Assembly: GCF_030253575.1 (NCBI RefSeq)
Contig: NC_080567.1
Coordinates: forward strand, 31,818,501 to 31,882,500
DNA length: 64,000 nucleotides
Source: Rhododendron vialii
Lineage: Eukaryota; Streptophyta; Magnoliopsida; Ericales; Ericaceae
Direction: 5' to 3'
Every line of letters begins with the position of its first letter. Position 1 is the stretch's first letter. Made by a program: the position numbers and the translations under genes. A model generated the notes under the pieces. The model worked only from the letters and a program-made list of their open reading frames with translations. It was not told where the DNA came from and did no database searches. This document shows positions 35,823 to 47,665 of the stretch, one piece after another.

Positions 35823-38350
35823 CCAAAGACACTCATTCAACTATCACGTTTTGTTATCATCACCCCCTCACGTTTAAAACTCATCAACCTCACCCCCTCA
35901 ACAATCAATACTCATCAACATCACCCCTTTGAGGTAAATCCGTTAAAAACTTGGACGGAAATGAGTGAAAACACAAATATACCCATTGTAATGTTAAATT
36001 TAGGTTTTCGACTTTAATTTTTTTTCAACGCAACCTCTCTCTCTCTCTCTGATCAACCATAGCAGCGAGCTAGTACCCTCAATCGCCCCGGCCACATCTG
36101 CTTCCACAAGAACAACGGGGCCATCGCATCGGCGTTGTCCGCGGCCTCAACATACATGGGTAACGCAGCGACGGAAAATCGCTCAAGAGAAGGTCGGCGG
36201 CTTCGTCAACAGTCGATGCGTTGCCATTGTTGTCCCGTGGAGGAGAGCTCATTAATTGTACACCCAATAATCCAATCGTCTTCGATTTTGACCTAGGTGT
36301 ACCTGGTTTTGCAATTGGTGAAGTTTTACTTTAAGCCCAGTGATAGGTGCTGAAAAGCACTCATTTAATCAACTTAATCTAAGCTTTACTGGTCTGTTTT
36401 ACATTGTTAATTGATATATTTTACTGTTTTGTGGTGTTTGTAGGTCTTAGAGACCGATGGGTGCAAAAACATGCAATTTCGATGGTCTTACAGAGTGTTG
36501 CCACAAAGATGGGAATTGATCGTCTACAACTTGTTTGTGTACGTCTCAATTAAGCCTAGACATTGACCAAGTTAATTGGCATTGGGGTAATGGCTAATTG
36601 TGCACGGTAAAATTGGGTCTGATGTTTAATTGTAGTTAATTCCTTCAAGCATTCATTAGTGGGCCATGTATACTAAGGAATTGGAGAGTTTTGGTTCACA
36701 TAGAATCATTGTTTATTTAGGAAACTTTTGCACGGCAATGCTTATAAGTGGACATAAGGGTTTTTGCTGTGAAACACAGTTCGGCCGTGAAGGAAGCGAC
36801 GAACAGAGGCTGCTGCTGTGAATATTGTTTTTGTTATGAGTTTTTCTTTCCACCAAGTTATTGAAATTTTGTTCAATTACTCGCACTCTGGTATCTCGTT
36901 TTAATTTTTGTTCTTCATAAAAGTTATTCACTGGTATTAAATTAATTTATATTTCTTGTTTGTTTTTCAACTCGCGTAATAAAAGTATGTTTCAATTTAG
37001 GGTTTCTTTTATTTCTTATTTAATGATCAGTGAATAGACGTTTAGGTAGGGTCACGGGGTGATTAGCACACTGTGGTCAGTTCGGGCGCTGCTCCTTTTT
37101 CTTCAAATAATTAAAAAGACAATTTTAGATTGGAGAAATACTTCCCGTAGACAAATCCGGGTATTATCGGAGCCCATGTGAACGGGAGAATAGGAGTGCA
37201 AAACTCATTCTCTGCTGCGCATGGATAAACGGCGACTATAGGGTCTCGCATCTTGCGGGGTATCTTTTTCAATCTAAAGTTAAACGTTTTTAAGAACACC
37301 GAATGGAGCAGGTTAATCTGGACTGATTGCGAGTGCTATGAACCCTACGACCGTATCTCATTTAATTATTTGAAAATACAATCAATTTCTTTAGTTTAGT
37401 TAATCTCAATCAAAATGACAAGGGAAGGCTACCTAAGAGACCATTTAAATTATAACAACCCGAGTCTTTAGTTAGCACATATTACTGTCTCTGTGGATTC
37501 GATTCCGAACTTACCGAATATTGTACTACGTCGGTCTCTGCCCTACGCTTGAGACAACTCATTAATTTAGAACTAGAAAATCGTCAAGCACCCAGAGAGA
37601 GAGAGAGAGACGGATAAAGATGCTTGTTCCTCTCAGCCAGACGATTTGAAGGCCAATTGAACCATCGCGGATGGAGGTCCCATAAGCCATCACGCGCTGT
37701 CCATAGTAGGCGCATGTATAGTGAATTTGATGCACTGTTCTTTCCGGTTCAGACCAAAATTTGCAGCAACTCAAATCTGTTCCAAAAAATTGATATGATC
37801 CGTAAGTCTTGTGCGGCTCGAAGAGACGAAGAGATCGGTGCAAGACCCATCTTGATCGGAGTCGCATGGAGTTCTCATGGGCCATTCGATCGTACCGCGC
37901 CATCATTCTCGATGAGAACAGATGGTGTGTTCAAGTTGGAATGAGGGAAAGCTTAGTTTGCACTAATTTTTTTTTCCTGCCACGGGGGAGCTATTTTATG
38001 GAACAATTAAATGAGATAATGTTGTTGATGCTCTACCTCAGTTCTTTTTTCGATGGTGATATTTGTCAACTGAAATTTCATTTCCCCGGAGGTGGTGCTT
38101 GTTTTGGAGGGGATTTGGGTTGAAATTTGGGTTTGGAGGGGATAGGAGATGAGAGATAGGCAAGGGCATTTTAGGGTTTTTCTTTCGTCCAAGTTACTTC
38201 TTTGCTGTCTAAAATGTTAACATTTCTTAACAAAATTGGACGGAAAGGGGTGTAATTGATGAGTTTTGATAGATAAGGGGGTGAGGTTGATGAGTTTTAA
38301 ACATAAGTGGGACATATTGACAAAATGTGATAGTTGAAGGGGTGTCCTTA
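35823..38350. mobile_element. Long-TIR (MULE-like) element
   Basis: The left ~150 bp (AAAGACACTCATTCAACTATC, CTCATCAACCTCACCCCCT, CTTGGACGG) recurs inverted at 38190-38350 in the same order. The interior holds GC-rich segments at 36060-36260 and 37620-37940 that could be captured gene pieces but match nothing I know. No transposase and no TSD seen. Confidence 0.55.
36955..37592 (+). repeat. Uninterrupted copy of the CACTA host repeat
   Basis: Inverted relative to 18550-19158 plus 24443 onward. It supplies the empty site for the CACTA insertion. It lies inside the long-TIR element at 35823-38350. Confidence 0.65.
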
Positions 38351-38365
38351 AAAATTACACGATCT

Positions 38366-40565
38366 ACAAACAAACAAAACCCATAGATGGTCGGCTCCTA
38401 GGCTAAACAAACTGTACAAAAATGCCACGTTGAACCCTTGTGATCACTGATCAACAACCCTTAATAATATTAAGATTCTAGTTTTTTTTTTTTAGTTCAG
38501 AGTGTCTAGATGAATTTACGTGCAACTTAACTATCCCTAAGAACCAATCCTACCCAGTGGCGGATGTAGTATGAGACAAGCGGGAGAACGAGCCCCCACT
38601 GAATTTCTTTTCTTTTTTTTAATTCAAAACTTAAAAATGCATATTTTACATTTTGTCTTGTTAATTGTAGTTCATAAATATACTTTTAATCACTCTAAGA
38701 CATTTCGAGTATCATTTCATTCTCAATTTTTCATTTCACATATTAGAACAATGTCATTACATCGGCGAAATGAGATGTCTAATTCAAAAATTAGCCGCCA
38801 CTTACTATTTGGAACTCTATAATACATAATGCCCTAAATTCAAAAGTATCGAAATCATGGATTGTGTGCTTTATTTAGGAATTATTAACAAGGGGAGCAA
38901 GGTCGCTAAATTTTGGGTGGTAAATTATTAACCATGCCCGTGCTGTACCCATGCCACATTTGAACGTGTTGTGCCCGTGTCTTGTCGTGCCAGTCTGGCC
39001 TGTTTGACACCTCTACTTTTACTTCTAACTCTAAAACTCATATGCCGCCAAGATCTAAAAGAAAAATGACAACCCCAAAGTTGACAAGTAGCCAACCCAT
39101 GACATAAAATCCCAAAATCAAACACCACGCCCAAAACCCACAAAAGTCACCCACAGGCCACAAAACACACCTCCCCCGATAGGACATGCAAGTAGCGCGC
39201 TAACCATGAAATTCACTTTCTTATGACAAAGTAGCCAGCATTTTCACAGTTTTTGCCCGTTTCAAACTTGATGATAGAAGAGTTTATAGAGTGGAAGAAA
39301 AGGATTGATAAATGATATCTTTGACATCCTGAGAGAAATTAATTAAGGAATGGATGCTACGCAAGAAAAATGTTGAAAAGTATATCGGTTTCTGACTTAG
39401 TGGCGGAAAAAATTGATTAATTGAAAGGAAAAAAATTGATGAAAAATCACTTTTGCCTTTTAGAACTTACATATCTGAACACAGATCCAAACCATCATTA
39501 ATTTTCCTTCAGAGAATGGGAATGGGTGCTCTTCGATTGGTGATCTGATTATAGAGAGATTGTTGGGAGCTCGTTTGACCGACTAACTGAGCCTACCTGT
39601 TCCCAATTTGGTGATTGAAAATATTCATTTATAGGGTTCCGAATAATTAAGTTCTCAAAAAATAAAGCGAATCTTTCAGTGTTTTGGGTTGGCATCTTGT
39701 AAACTTTAGTTGTTGGCTTAGCAGTGGTGACCGGTAAGGCGGCGTGTTCCCTACGATTGCGTGTATCTCTCTTACCTTGTTGCTTTTATGTTCATCCTTC
39801 TTCTTTTTTCTCGTTGTATATATATTTTGTTCGAGATAACAAAATCTCTTTAATTTACCTAGCAAACAATTATACCCAATTTCTGGGTAAGAAACTGGGT
39901 ATTGTTTTATTTTTTCCGTCCATTCAACAGGCAAAATCAGTGCTTGTGTAAGAATCACAAATAATCAGAATAAATTATTCATTTTTTGATACAAAAAGGA
40001 TAATTTAACTTGTGTTACAAAAAAAAATAGCATATGAGAATATGTGGAAAAAGGCCTAGAACTATTGCTCAAAATGACAATGGCAGGCTTGGCAGCTAGG
40101 ACCTTCACCGGTACCTTAAAATTTTCTGAACGGACGGAAAAAAATAAACCAAATTGTTGAATTCTTCGGGTATGACCAGAATTTTGGTACCCAAATTAGA
40201 TACATCATGGATTACACGCGACAATGAACGTGAAATAACTCCTATTGGGACCAACTAATTACCAGGAAACAAAAGTGAGATTATTATAGCTCATGTGGAA
40301 TTTTAGGAATTGGAATAATGCATTAATACAGATTTTTTTTTTGTCATTCAATAGAAGATATCATTTACATCATGCATGAAGTACAAAGTACAAATTCGGA
40401 ACGCTACATCAATTGCGATAGTCCATGAGATAATCAAGATCAACAACTCAACCAACAAAAGAAATAAGCCCATCCAGGGAAAAACTAAGAAAGAAAGGAA
40501 AAAGTCCATCTAGCCCCAATTGATTCAACACAGGAATTCAGGTGCTAAAGTCATTGGACAACGAT
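38366..40565. other. Intergenic stretch with no recognised gene
   Basis: AT-rich. An AGTGGCGGATGTAG word at about 38556 resembles the end of a common plant transposon, and 40330-40500 resembles a LINE 3' end on the minus strand. Nothing is complete. Confidence 0.35.
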
Positions 40566-40850
40566 TTTTTTTTTTTTTTAATCCTCAAAAGGGGTGGGAG
40601 GGGGCGACCAGCATAGCAACCCCCATTGGGCGTGATCATATGGGCTTCCTACCCGCTGTGAAATGTCCGTTCGAGCCATAGCTACTGTACATCCGAGAGC
40701 ATGAGCTGTCAGCACAACACCACCTAGATACAAGTCGGTATAAATGTTTACCCTCATACCCTCTTGCCACTAGCAAAACTCGAAACCAAATCTCACCTGA
40801 GAATGAAGGGCACCCTACCCACTAAACTACCACTTTCGGTGGTGCACAAC
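40566..40850 (-). mobile_element. Possible SINE with poly(A)
   Basis: Minus strand: box A-like GGTAGTTTAGTGGGTAGG near 40830, box B-like GGTTTCGAGTTTT near 40780, and a terminal T-run (poly(A) on minus) at 40566-40579. No TSD was confirmed. Confidence 0.4.
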
Positions 40851-41937
40851 GAAATATTAGTCTCACAATTTTCGAAACATTATCGCTGTGATACACACAA
40901 GTTTATGAACACAATTATAACTATGCTCACATGCCCACAAGATGCGTGCAAATTTATGTGTTTAGACTTTCCCGAGACAAAGTTCACACGGGTGTGGGTC
41001 CCATACTTTTTGGACAAATTGATGAAAACATATGAAGATTCCATGATATGGCCCATTCCTATGGAAAAAGTAGAATATGTCCAGTTATATATAAGCCGAG
41101 GATTTCCTTCATTGTCCCTGTCTCGTAGTGTTTTTGACATTGTTCTTTTTATTGGATCCAGTGTTCTATTATTGGATTCTATGAGTATGTTGATGATATC
41201 CGTCACATATGATTATGAGGCTAAATGCTACGGATGTGATTGGTCTATGTTTGCATGCTCGCATGTGGCCTACGTACGAAAATTATTGACCGCACATGGT
41301 AATGATTAGACCCTGGACGGAGCTCATTAACATAGTACTAGGATGAGGCGGGAACGAACGATGGATCGAGATATCGTATATATGATTAATCCAATTGGAT
41401 GTGTTGTAAATTAATTCAATTGTATGACAATAAAGGCCATGTTTAATTCCACTAATAATTTTGGTCAAGAAGTTGTGACATTTTAGCTTATTGTTCATAC
41501 TAAGTAACAAGTTATTTAAAGCAGTGGAATTCACGAAAAAAATAGTTGCGTTCTAATCCAAATGAAATAAACACTCGAATCCACGAGTACACCTTACGCA
41601 CAAGGAAAATAGAGAGAACTCCTAAACCCTAAGCAAAATAATTACTTAGAAACCAAGACTAGAAGAAGAAAGAAAATAAGATCTTAACAAAACTAGGAAA
41701 TAGGAAAGTTAGAAACGTGCAAAAAAACTAGGAAATAGCAAAATTAGAAACGTGCAAAACAGACAGTACATAAGATCTCCTAATATTATGCCTAAATAAA
41801 AAGTTTTCAAATAAAATACTCAATAATTAATTATTTCTTCTTTGATTTGGTACGGTCCAATTGTTCTACAAATATCTCGGCCATTTGTCCTACATCATTA
41901 TTAGTTAGTGGAAACAACTTGACATTTGGTAATAAAT
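40851..41937. other. Intergenic stretch with one unassigned ORF
   Basis: A 181-codon plus-strand ORF (40764-41309) starts in the SINE-like unit and has a hydrophobic stretch (FDIVLFIGSSVLLLD) but no family match I know. It is probably chance or decayed. Confidence 0.25.
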
Positions 41938-41939
41938 TA

Positions 41940-42154
41940 CTCCCTCCATCCCATAATGTTTGTTCGATCCGCAAAACGATGACGTAAAAAAATACAATTT
42001 TTGCAAGAAATACTCCAACTTTTTTCAACAATTTACTACTAGATATCGATGAGTTCTTTAAATTTATGAAAGAAGTTTGAATTTTTTGGGAAGAAACGCA
42101 GTATTTTTAAGTACTCGTTTTGCAGGTCGGACAAACATTTTGGGACGAAAGGAC
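41940..42154. mobile_element. Stowaway-like MITE
   Basis: CTCCCTCCATCCCATAATGT at the left pairs with ACATTTTGGGACGAAAGGAC at the right, with TA on both sides. A related, more decayed copy is visible at about 4875-5080. Confidence 0.6.
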
Positions 42155-42767
42155 TAGAGAGTATTGATTAGTGGAAACAGCTTAACATTTTTTAACAATT
42201 TTTCACTTATATACTCATCTACAACTTATGGATTGATGAAAACAACTTAACGTTTGGCAACAATTTATTGGTTTGTTTCCAACCAACGACTTGTCAATAA
42301 AGAGTTCTCTCTCAAATATTTATGGAGTTCTTTCTCAAATATTTATGGCCTACTGGAAACACCCCTAATTAATGAGAGTGGATTAGACAGACAGTGCCCT
42401 GTTTGATAACAGTAATAGGTGATATTCGTAAGGAGATGGGATTATGATTATGATTGAGATTAGTGATGAGAAGGATTAATGGTAATGAGAAGATATTAGT
42501 AATGAGTATGTTTGTTTGAAATGGGATTGGATGGTGGGATTATTAATATCATGTTTGTTTGAGATGAGATTAGATGATGAGATTAAATTAATAGAAAAAA
42601 TTGATAATGATAAGAAATTTGTAATAAAAATGGATTGGGTTTGGACTACTAATACCATCTCCCCCAAGATATTCCTAATAACCCCTGATCCTCGGCTTGC
42701 TAGTCCTAAGGACGAGTAATCCCTACTCATTTTGAGTTACCAAATATAGTATTAATTGTCTCATGAG

Positions 42768-42772
42768 ATTAG
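42768..42772. repeat. Target site duplication ATTAG, left copy
   Basis: ATTAG directly precedes the left LTR and is repeated at 54581-54585 after the right LTR, as expected for a Ty3-type integration. Confidence 0.9.
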
Positions 42773-43533
42773 TGTGGGGGCGTGATTCCTTCGTGCTCCT
42801 TCTGGTGTGGCCGGTCTTGATGTACCTGCAAAACCGGAGGGGGTTGTTCCTCCGGTTTGAAACTCCGATGATCAAGTCAGTAGATGGGAAGAAAAAGTTT
42901 AGTAAGAACAATATGTAGGAGAGAGAAGTGTTCTTTTTTACTAGATTTTTTTATATCTTTCTCAGTGGTCATGCTTCTCTATTTATAGGCAAAGAGGTGA
43001 AGTGCTGAGCAAGTTGGCCACACTTTCCACGTGTCGCGTTCTGCTCGGTTGGCGCCTTTCTAGCAGGGCCAGTTAATGAACACCACTTCCCTAGTCTTTC
43101 AGAGCCACATGGGCTGATGTCAGGAGGGTCACATCGTTCAGAGATGTCACTTCGAATGTAAGAAAGGACAGCCTAAATATCAGTAGATATTTATGGAAGG
43201 TTCCACAATCGTCTAGGTTCGGCGGGACCCACGTCCAGCATACGAATTATCCGAGCGTATGATATCCCGGCCGAGGCACACCCTGGCCGAACAAACGGAA
43301 GTTCGTATCCGTGCGCTTGATAAAGCCCCGAGCGAACTTATGTGTCGTACGTTCGGATGTTGCTTATAATTGTTCGGTGAAGTACTCGTGGTTCTGTCTA
43401 TCTTTCGGCCCAGCCGACGTCCAGACTTATTTGAAGGCGAACCGTGATAGCTTGGATGATGGGTCAAACAACGTGTGAACCCTCATCGCCCCTTTTTGAC
43501 CTGGTGAACCTTCGGATATTTCGGCCCCCTACA
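42773..43533 (-). repeat. 3' LTR of the Tat element (sense strand minus)
   Basis: It is 761 bp and identical to the other LTR except at 43005, 43036 and 43256. A minus-strand TATA box lies at 42980-42987. A perfect 10-bp hairpin (42831-42840 with 42849-42858) lies in the presumed R/U5 part. Confidence 0.95.
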
Positions 43534-43545
43534 ATAGCCCCTCAA

Positions 43546-43559
43546 CTCCTTCTTTTCTT
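43546..43559 (-). other. Polypurine-tract-like run before the 3' LTR
   Basis: On the minus strand a purine run (AAGAAAAGAAGGAG) lies about 12 bases before the 3' LTR. It is a candidate plus-strand primer site; the short gap to the LTR leaves some doubt. Confidence 0.4.
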
Positions 43560-43885
43560 GCTCGAAAATGAAAGAGGAGTTGAATAAGAACCTGGCCGAA
43601 CGAAGACGTAAAACCGAAGAACCATCAGTCCGAAGAGCGATCGACCAGACGAACCGTCAAAGTTGAACGGGCAGAAACTATTTGAAACGCTTCGAGACGC
43701 GCGCGCAGCCTTTCATTAAATGCTTCTGTAACCGTCGATTTGAATCGATGCCAGGTGTCGAGATTTCATTGGGTGCTGGTACGGCACGCTTCATACCTGC
43801 CACGCGTCCTTCATCGAGCGACACATCAGTCTCCCGCCCAAATCCGACGGTCAGGGTGAGATACCGCTTCGAATGCTACACCCAG

Positions 43886-43893
43886 TATAAAAG
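43886..43893 (+). promoter_or_regulatory. TATA box for the antisense gene
   Basis: TATAAAAG on the plus strand lies 353 bp inside the left LTR boundary and is followed by a CT-rich start region. It is outside the LTR, so the antisense gene appears to have its own promoter. Confidence 0.55.
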
Positions 43894-44031
43894 GGAAGAG
43901 GGAAGGAGAGAGAAGGTTACTCTCTCTCTGACTCTCGATCGTTTCACTGTTCAAGCACCATTCCAGACTGAAATCGCCAGAAATCTGCATATTTGAAGGC
44001 TTTTGATCACAGATTTCTCTTGATTTCTCAG

Positions 44032-44519
44032 GTATTTCTTGAGCCCCTCCGTTTCTTGATGCATTTTGAGTGTTTTTTCGAATGTTTTCCCCCCTTTTTT
44101 GGTCGATTTTTTCCTTTTGGTCTGGACTGAGACAACCGCCTGAAACCCAGGTGTTCATGTGTTCTTCCGAACGTATGAACACCTTGAAATTGTGTTCTTC
44201 CGAACACGAGGGCATCTTCAAGCGTGAGGTTTTTTTTTTTTTTTTTTTTTTTTTTAAAGGGGCAGTCTTTAAGAAGCTTTACAAGCCCTGTGAAGCTTCT
44301 CAATCTCTGTTTCCCCATTGGGAACGCGTAGGGTTCCCCATCGTTTCCCTGATCGGTATGAGCCTTTCCTTCGGAATTTCTTCCGAGGGGAATCGCTCGG
44401 GAAACAACCGAACAGAGGTGATATCTCTCCTAACGACACAGAACAACGAACGTAGGCACTTAGATTCTTGGCCATGCAAATCGCTAACGGTCTTATCCCA
44501 TGCACTTATCTGTTTCTAG
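44032..44519 (+). other. Possible 5'-UTR intron of the antisense gene
   Basis: A donor (CTCAG|GTATTT) at 44032 and a pyrimidine-rich acceptor (TGTTTCTAG) ending at 44519 bracket a T-rich stretch. The ATG follows two bases after the acceptor. Inferred from splice signals only. Confidence 0.45.
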
Positions 44520-44521
44520 GT

Positions 44522-47056
44522 ATGGAGTCTGCAAAGTCACCTTCTTCGGGCGAATCTTATCGGTCGATGGATTCCGAAGATTCGGGTTTTGGTAGATCCG
44601 ATCCAGGGTTATCCGAAGCTATAAGAGATTTCGCCCGAAATTACCGAACGGGATCAAGCGGAAGGATCCCCGAGGGTGTAGAAGGAGTCGACTACCCCGC
44701 CATGGTGGCTCCTCTCCGAACAATTGGGCCGGACCCCGATATTATAGACATAGGCGAATCGTCGTCCGAAAGTCCTCATGACGAAGCAGAAGAGGAAGAG
44801 GGGGCTGAAGGAGCTGACGAAGCCGAGTCGAGACTAGGGACTCCGCTTATTTCGTCAAGCCGAGCGAATGAAGGGGCCGGATTTGCTGGGGAATCCTCGT
44901 CGCATCCGCCGAAGGTGAAGAGGAAGATCGTTCCGATGGACCCCGATGTGATCCCTGACCGAACGGGAAAGGACCCCTGCCCTTACTTGGAATGCTTCCA
45001 AGATAAAAAGAGCCTGGACACCTTCCGAGCCGTTTACGACATCCCTAACGACGTTATCATTACACCCGTCCGAGGGAACCGAATAATATATGGTGACGAA
45101 CATGTCACTGTCCCCCTGATGGCAATCACAGAAGGGGCCCTTCGGTTCCCGATGCACAGAGTTTTGAGAGAGATACTTCACCGCTTCAATCTCACTCCGT
45201 GCCAGCTGAGCGTCAATTCCTACCGCATCATTCACTCGGTAATCGCCCTTGCTGAGGTGAAGATGTTCCGCCTAGAAGCCTTTCATTTTTTTGAAAATTA
45301 TATGATGTCGAGAAACGTTCGGTACTCTCGATACTACCTCTGCTCCCGGAGGAAGATGCAAAAGATCATTCCCGAGGGCATGTACGACTCGGAGAAGTGG
45401 GCCTCTGACTACGTCGAAGTTCGAGGAAATTTCCAATTCCCCGAACACGAATACGGTCAGTTTGAAATAGCCACACGCAGAGGCACGCCGAGTAAGAACA
45501 CTTGTCCGTTATTTCAAATGTTTATTTCTGTTGCTCTGATTTCAGTTGTAAAAATTTAACTAACGATTTCATGCTTTTCTTCGGCAGATACCACCAAGAT
45601 CAACAAGGTACTGTTAAGGGCCGCCAAAGGTTGCGGTCTTGCCGACTCCCTGCTCACTATCCCAGCGGAGGAAAGAGACGCCCCAACCATCCTCAAATAT
45701 ACAGCTACCTACGGCGGTCGGATCCGACGAAAGGTAACTGACGAGCCTGAGCAGTCCGAGGACATTCCACAAGAGCTCCAACCGAGCTTCGACAAACCCC
45801 TCCGAGGGTCAATCCGACTTCCGACCGAGGAAGAGCCTTTCCTAGAACAACAAGAAGTTATGCCTCCGAGAAATATCAAGGAGGTTCTCCAGAAGAAGCT
45901 GGAGGAAAAAGAGAGGGAGAAGGCCCGACTGCAGAAGGCTGGGGATGCAGCCGCTTCGGGCTCGGTCCCGAGCAAGAAAGTCCCACCTCCCCCACCCTCT
46001 AAAAAGCGACCACTGAGCGCTCCTCCTTCCCCGAAGGAACCACCTGCGAGCAAGAAGGTGAGGGCGGCCACTAAGGGAAAGGGCCAAGAGGTGGAGCACC
46101 CGAAAGAAGCGGCCGCAGAAGGAGAAGGGAGGGTGACTGCCTTCGATCTTGACATCCCATGGGTGCCGAGCTTCATAACACTTGGCAAGAAACAGGTCCT
46201 CAAATCGGATAGCCTGAGGGAGGATCCCTCCCTGGCTTTCACCCTCCACTCGGGGCTAGCTTTGCCGAGGGATGTACAGAATCCCCCCTCCCTGAAAGCA
46301 GCCCTGAGTGAATACTACTATCACGCAGGAAGGGTAAGTAAATGTTTTTACACTTGCAAATTTGTTTTGTTTTTTGCACAAATGCCTTATTTCGTCGGAA
46401 TGACTTTCGTTTTGCTTTGTTTACAGGCTACCCAGTCCATAATGAGTGCCCAGCTGCATCTCACCGAATATGACAAGAAGTCAAAACTGCAAAAGCAGTC
46501 GGTGGAATACAACAAGGCCCTGGCCGAGGAGTATAAGAAGGGCTTGGAGCAATCCGAGCTCGTGAGGCAAAGCCTCGAGGTTCAGGTCGCCAATCAAAAT
46601 GACCTTATCAAGGGGTTGCAGGAGTCTACCGAGCAGACCAGAGCCGAAGGAAAAGATGAGGGGCTGGCCGAGGGGAGAGCCTTGGGGAGGGAAGAGATGA
46701 AGAAGGAGATGGAGAAAAAGGTGCAGGGGCAGTACGAGAAAGGATACGCCCAGGCCGAAGAGGACGTGACCGATCAAGTCCTTGAAGTGCAGGACGAGAT
46801 CAAGGAGGCCCAGCACAAAGAGAGCTTTATGCTCGGCTACAACATGGGTCTCGACGATGCAGGCGCTGAAGCTGACGACGAAAGGAGGAGTCTGGTGGAA
46901 ATACCACCCTTCGCCCCTGCCGAAGTCACAGCAGAGGATACAACAGCCGACGCTATCGACTCGACCACCCTACCAGCCCCGGCCGAAGCTCCAATCCCAC
47001 AGGCCCAAATCGACGCTCCAACCCCACCAGCTCCAGCCGATGCTGCAGCGGATTAG
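44522..47056 (+). CDS. Antisense, spliced 781-residue protein gene inside the Tat element
   Basis: It lies on the strand opposite gag-pol, in the 3' region of the retroelement. Exons 44522-45491, 45588-46333 and 46427-47056 join through good GT-AG introns (phases 1 and 0) into an open 781-residue frame. The second intron is 93 bp with no stop, so an unspliced reading also stays open there. The N-terminus is acidic and Ser-rich (about 1-150). Residues about 170-300 contain FPMHRVLREIL and LTPCQLSVNSYRII, which resemble the 'putative gypsy type transposon' (Transposase_28-like) domain of plant Tat elements. A Pro/Lys-rich linker and a long Glu/Lys/Gln coiled coil (about 570-700) follow. Function is unknown. 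ATG 44522 follows a plausible leader intron and keeps the whole domain. Confidence 0.8.
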
Positions 47057-47665
47057 ATTTGTTCTTGTTTAGTCTATGTTTTTTTTTTTGTTTTTGCATA
47101 TTTTTGAAAATGGTCGGCTCCGAACGATGGGAACCCTGCCGACCATTGGATGTAACGAAAACATGGAGAATTTCTTTTTGAATGACAATTGTCTTTTCGT
47201 TCGGTATGGATGTTGTTTCCAAGTATATAAATATTTGCCAAGTCTTTTTATTCGGTATATACATCACATCTCAGAAATATTTCAAGTCTTTTCATTCGGA
47301 AAGACTGTTTATGTGATTTTGAAGTCACTGAGAGATGAACTCAGGTTTACCCATATGGTAGCCCCCTGCTCTATTGTATTACCGTAGGAATAGAATAAGG
47401 CAGTAGGATGGGAAAACTGAGCCGAAAAAGTGATCATGGGTTTCGAGAATTTCACCCGAACAAACAAATGGCTTCGAGAATTGCACCCGAACAAACAAAT
47501 TATCAGGGGCTTAGAGAATTTCACCCAAACAAGAGATGTTACTGGAGCTAGATAAAATACCCCTTGTGTAAAAATAAAGCAGAATACTGGAAGAATTTAT
47601 ATTAAGTGCATAACGCTCAAAGGCGCATGGGCCGAGCAAAAATGTAAATACAAAAGATGCCAATA
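47057..47665. other. Convergent non-coding spacer in the Tat element with minisatellite
   Basis: The antisense gene (ending at 47056) and pol (ending at 47666) converge here. It contains T-rich sequence and three tandem copies of a ~31-bp unit at 47439-47535. I see no coding potential. Confidence 0.6.
47439..47535. repeat. Three-copy ~31-bp tandem repeat
   Basis: Units at 47439-47469, 47470-47500 and 47508-47535 share the core CGAGAATTTCACCCGAACAA with a few changes. It lies between pol and the antisense gene. Confidence 0.75.

Noticed and set aside
40764..41309. 181-codon plus-strand ORF
   Set aside because: It starts inside a SINE-like unit, has no recognisable domain and no promoter or intron context. 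Kept only as a note in the intergenic entry.
45709..46249. Minus-strand ORFs of 177 and 135 codons
   Set aside because: They are shadows of the antisense gene's exon 2 and have low-complexity Ser/Phe/Leu content.
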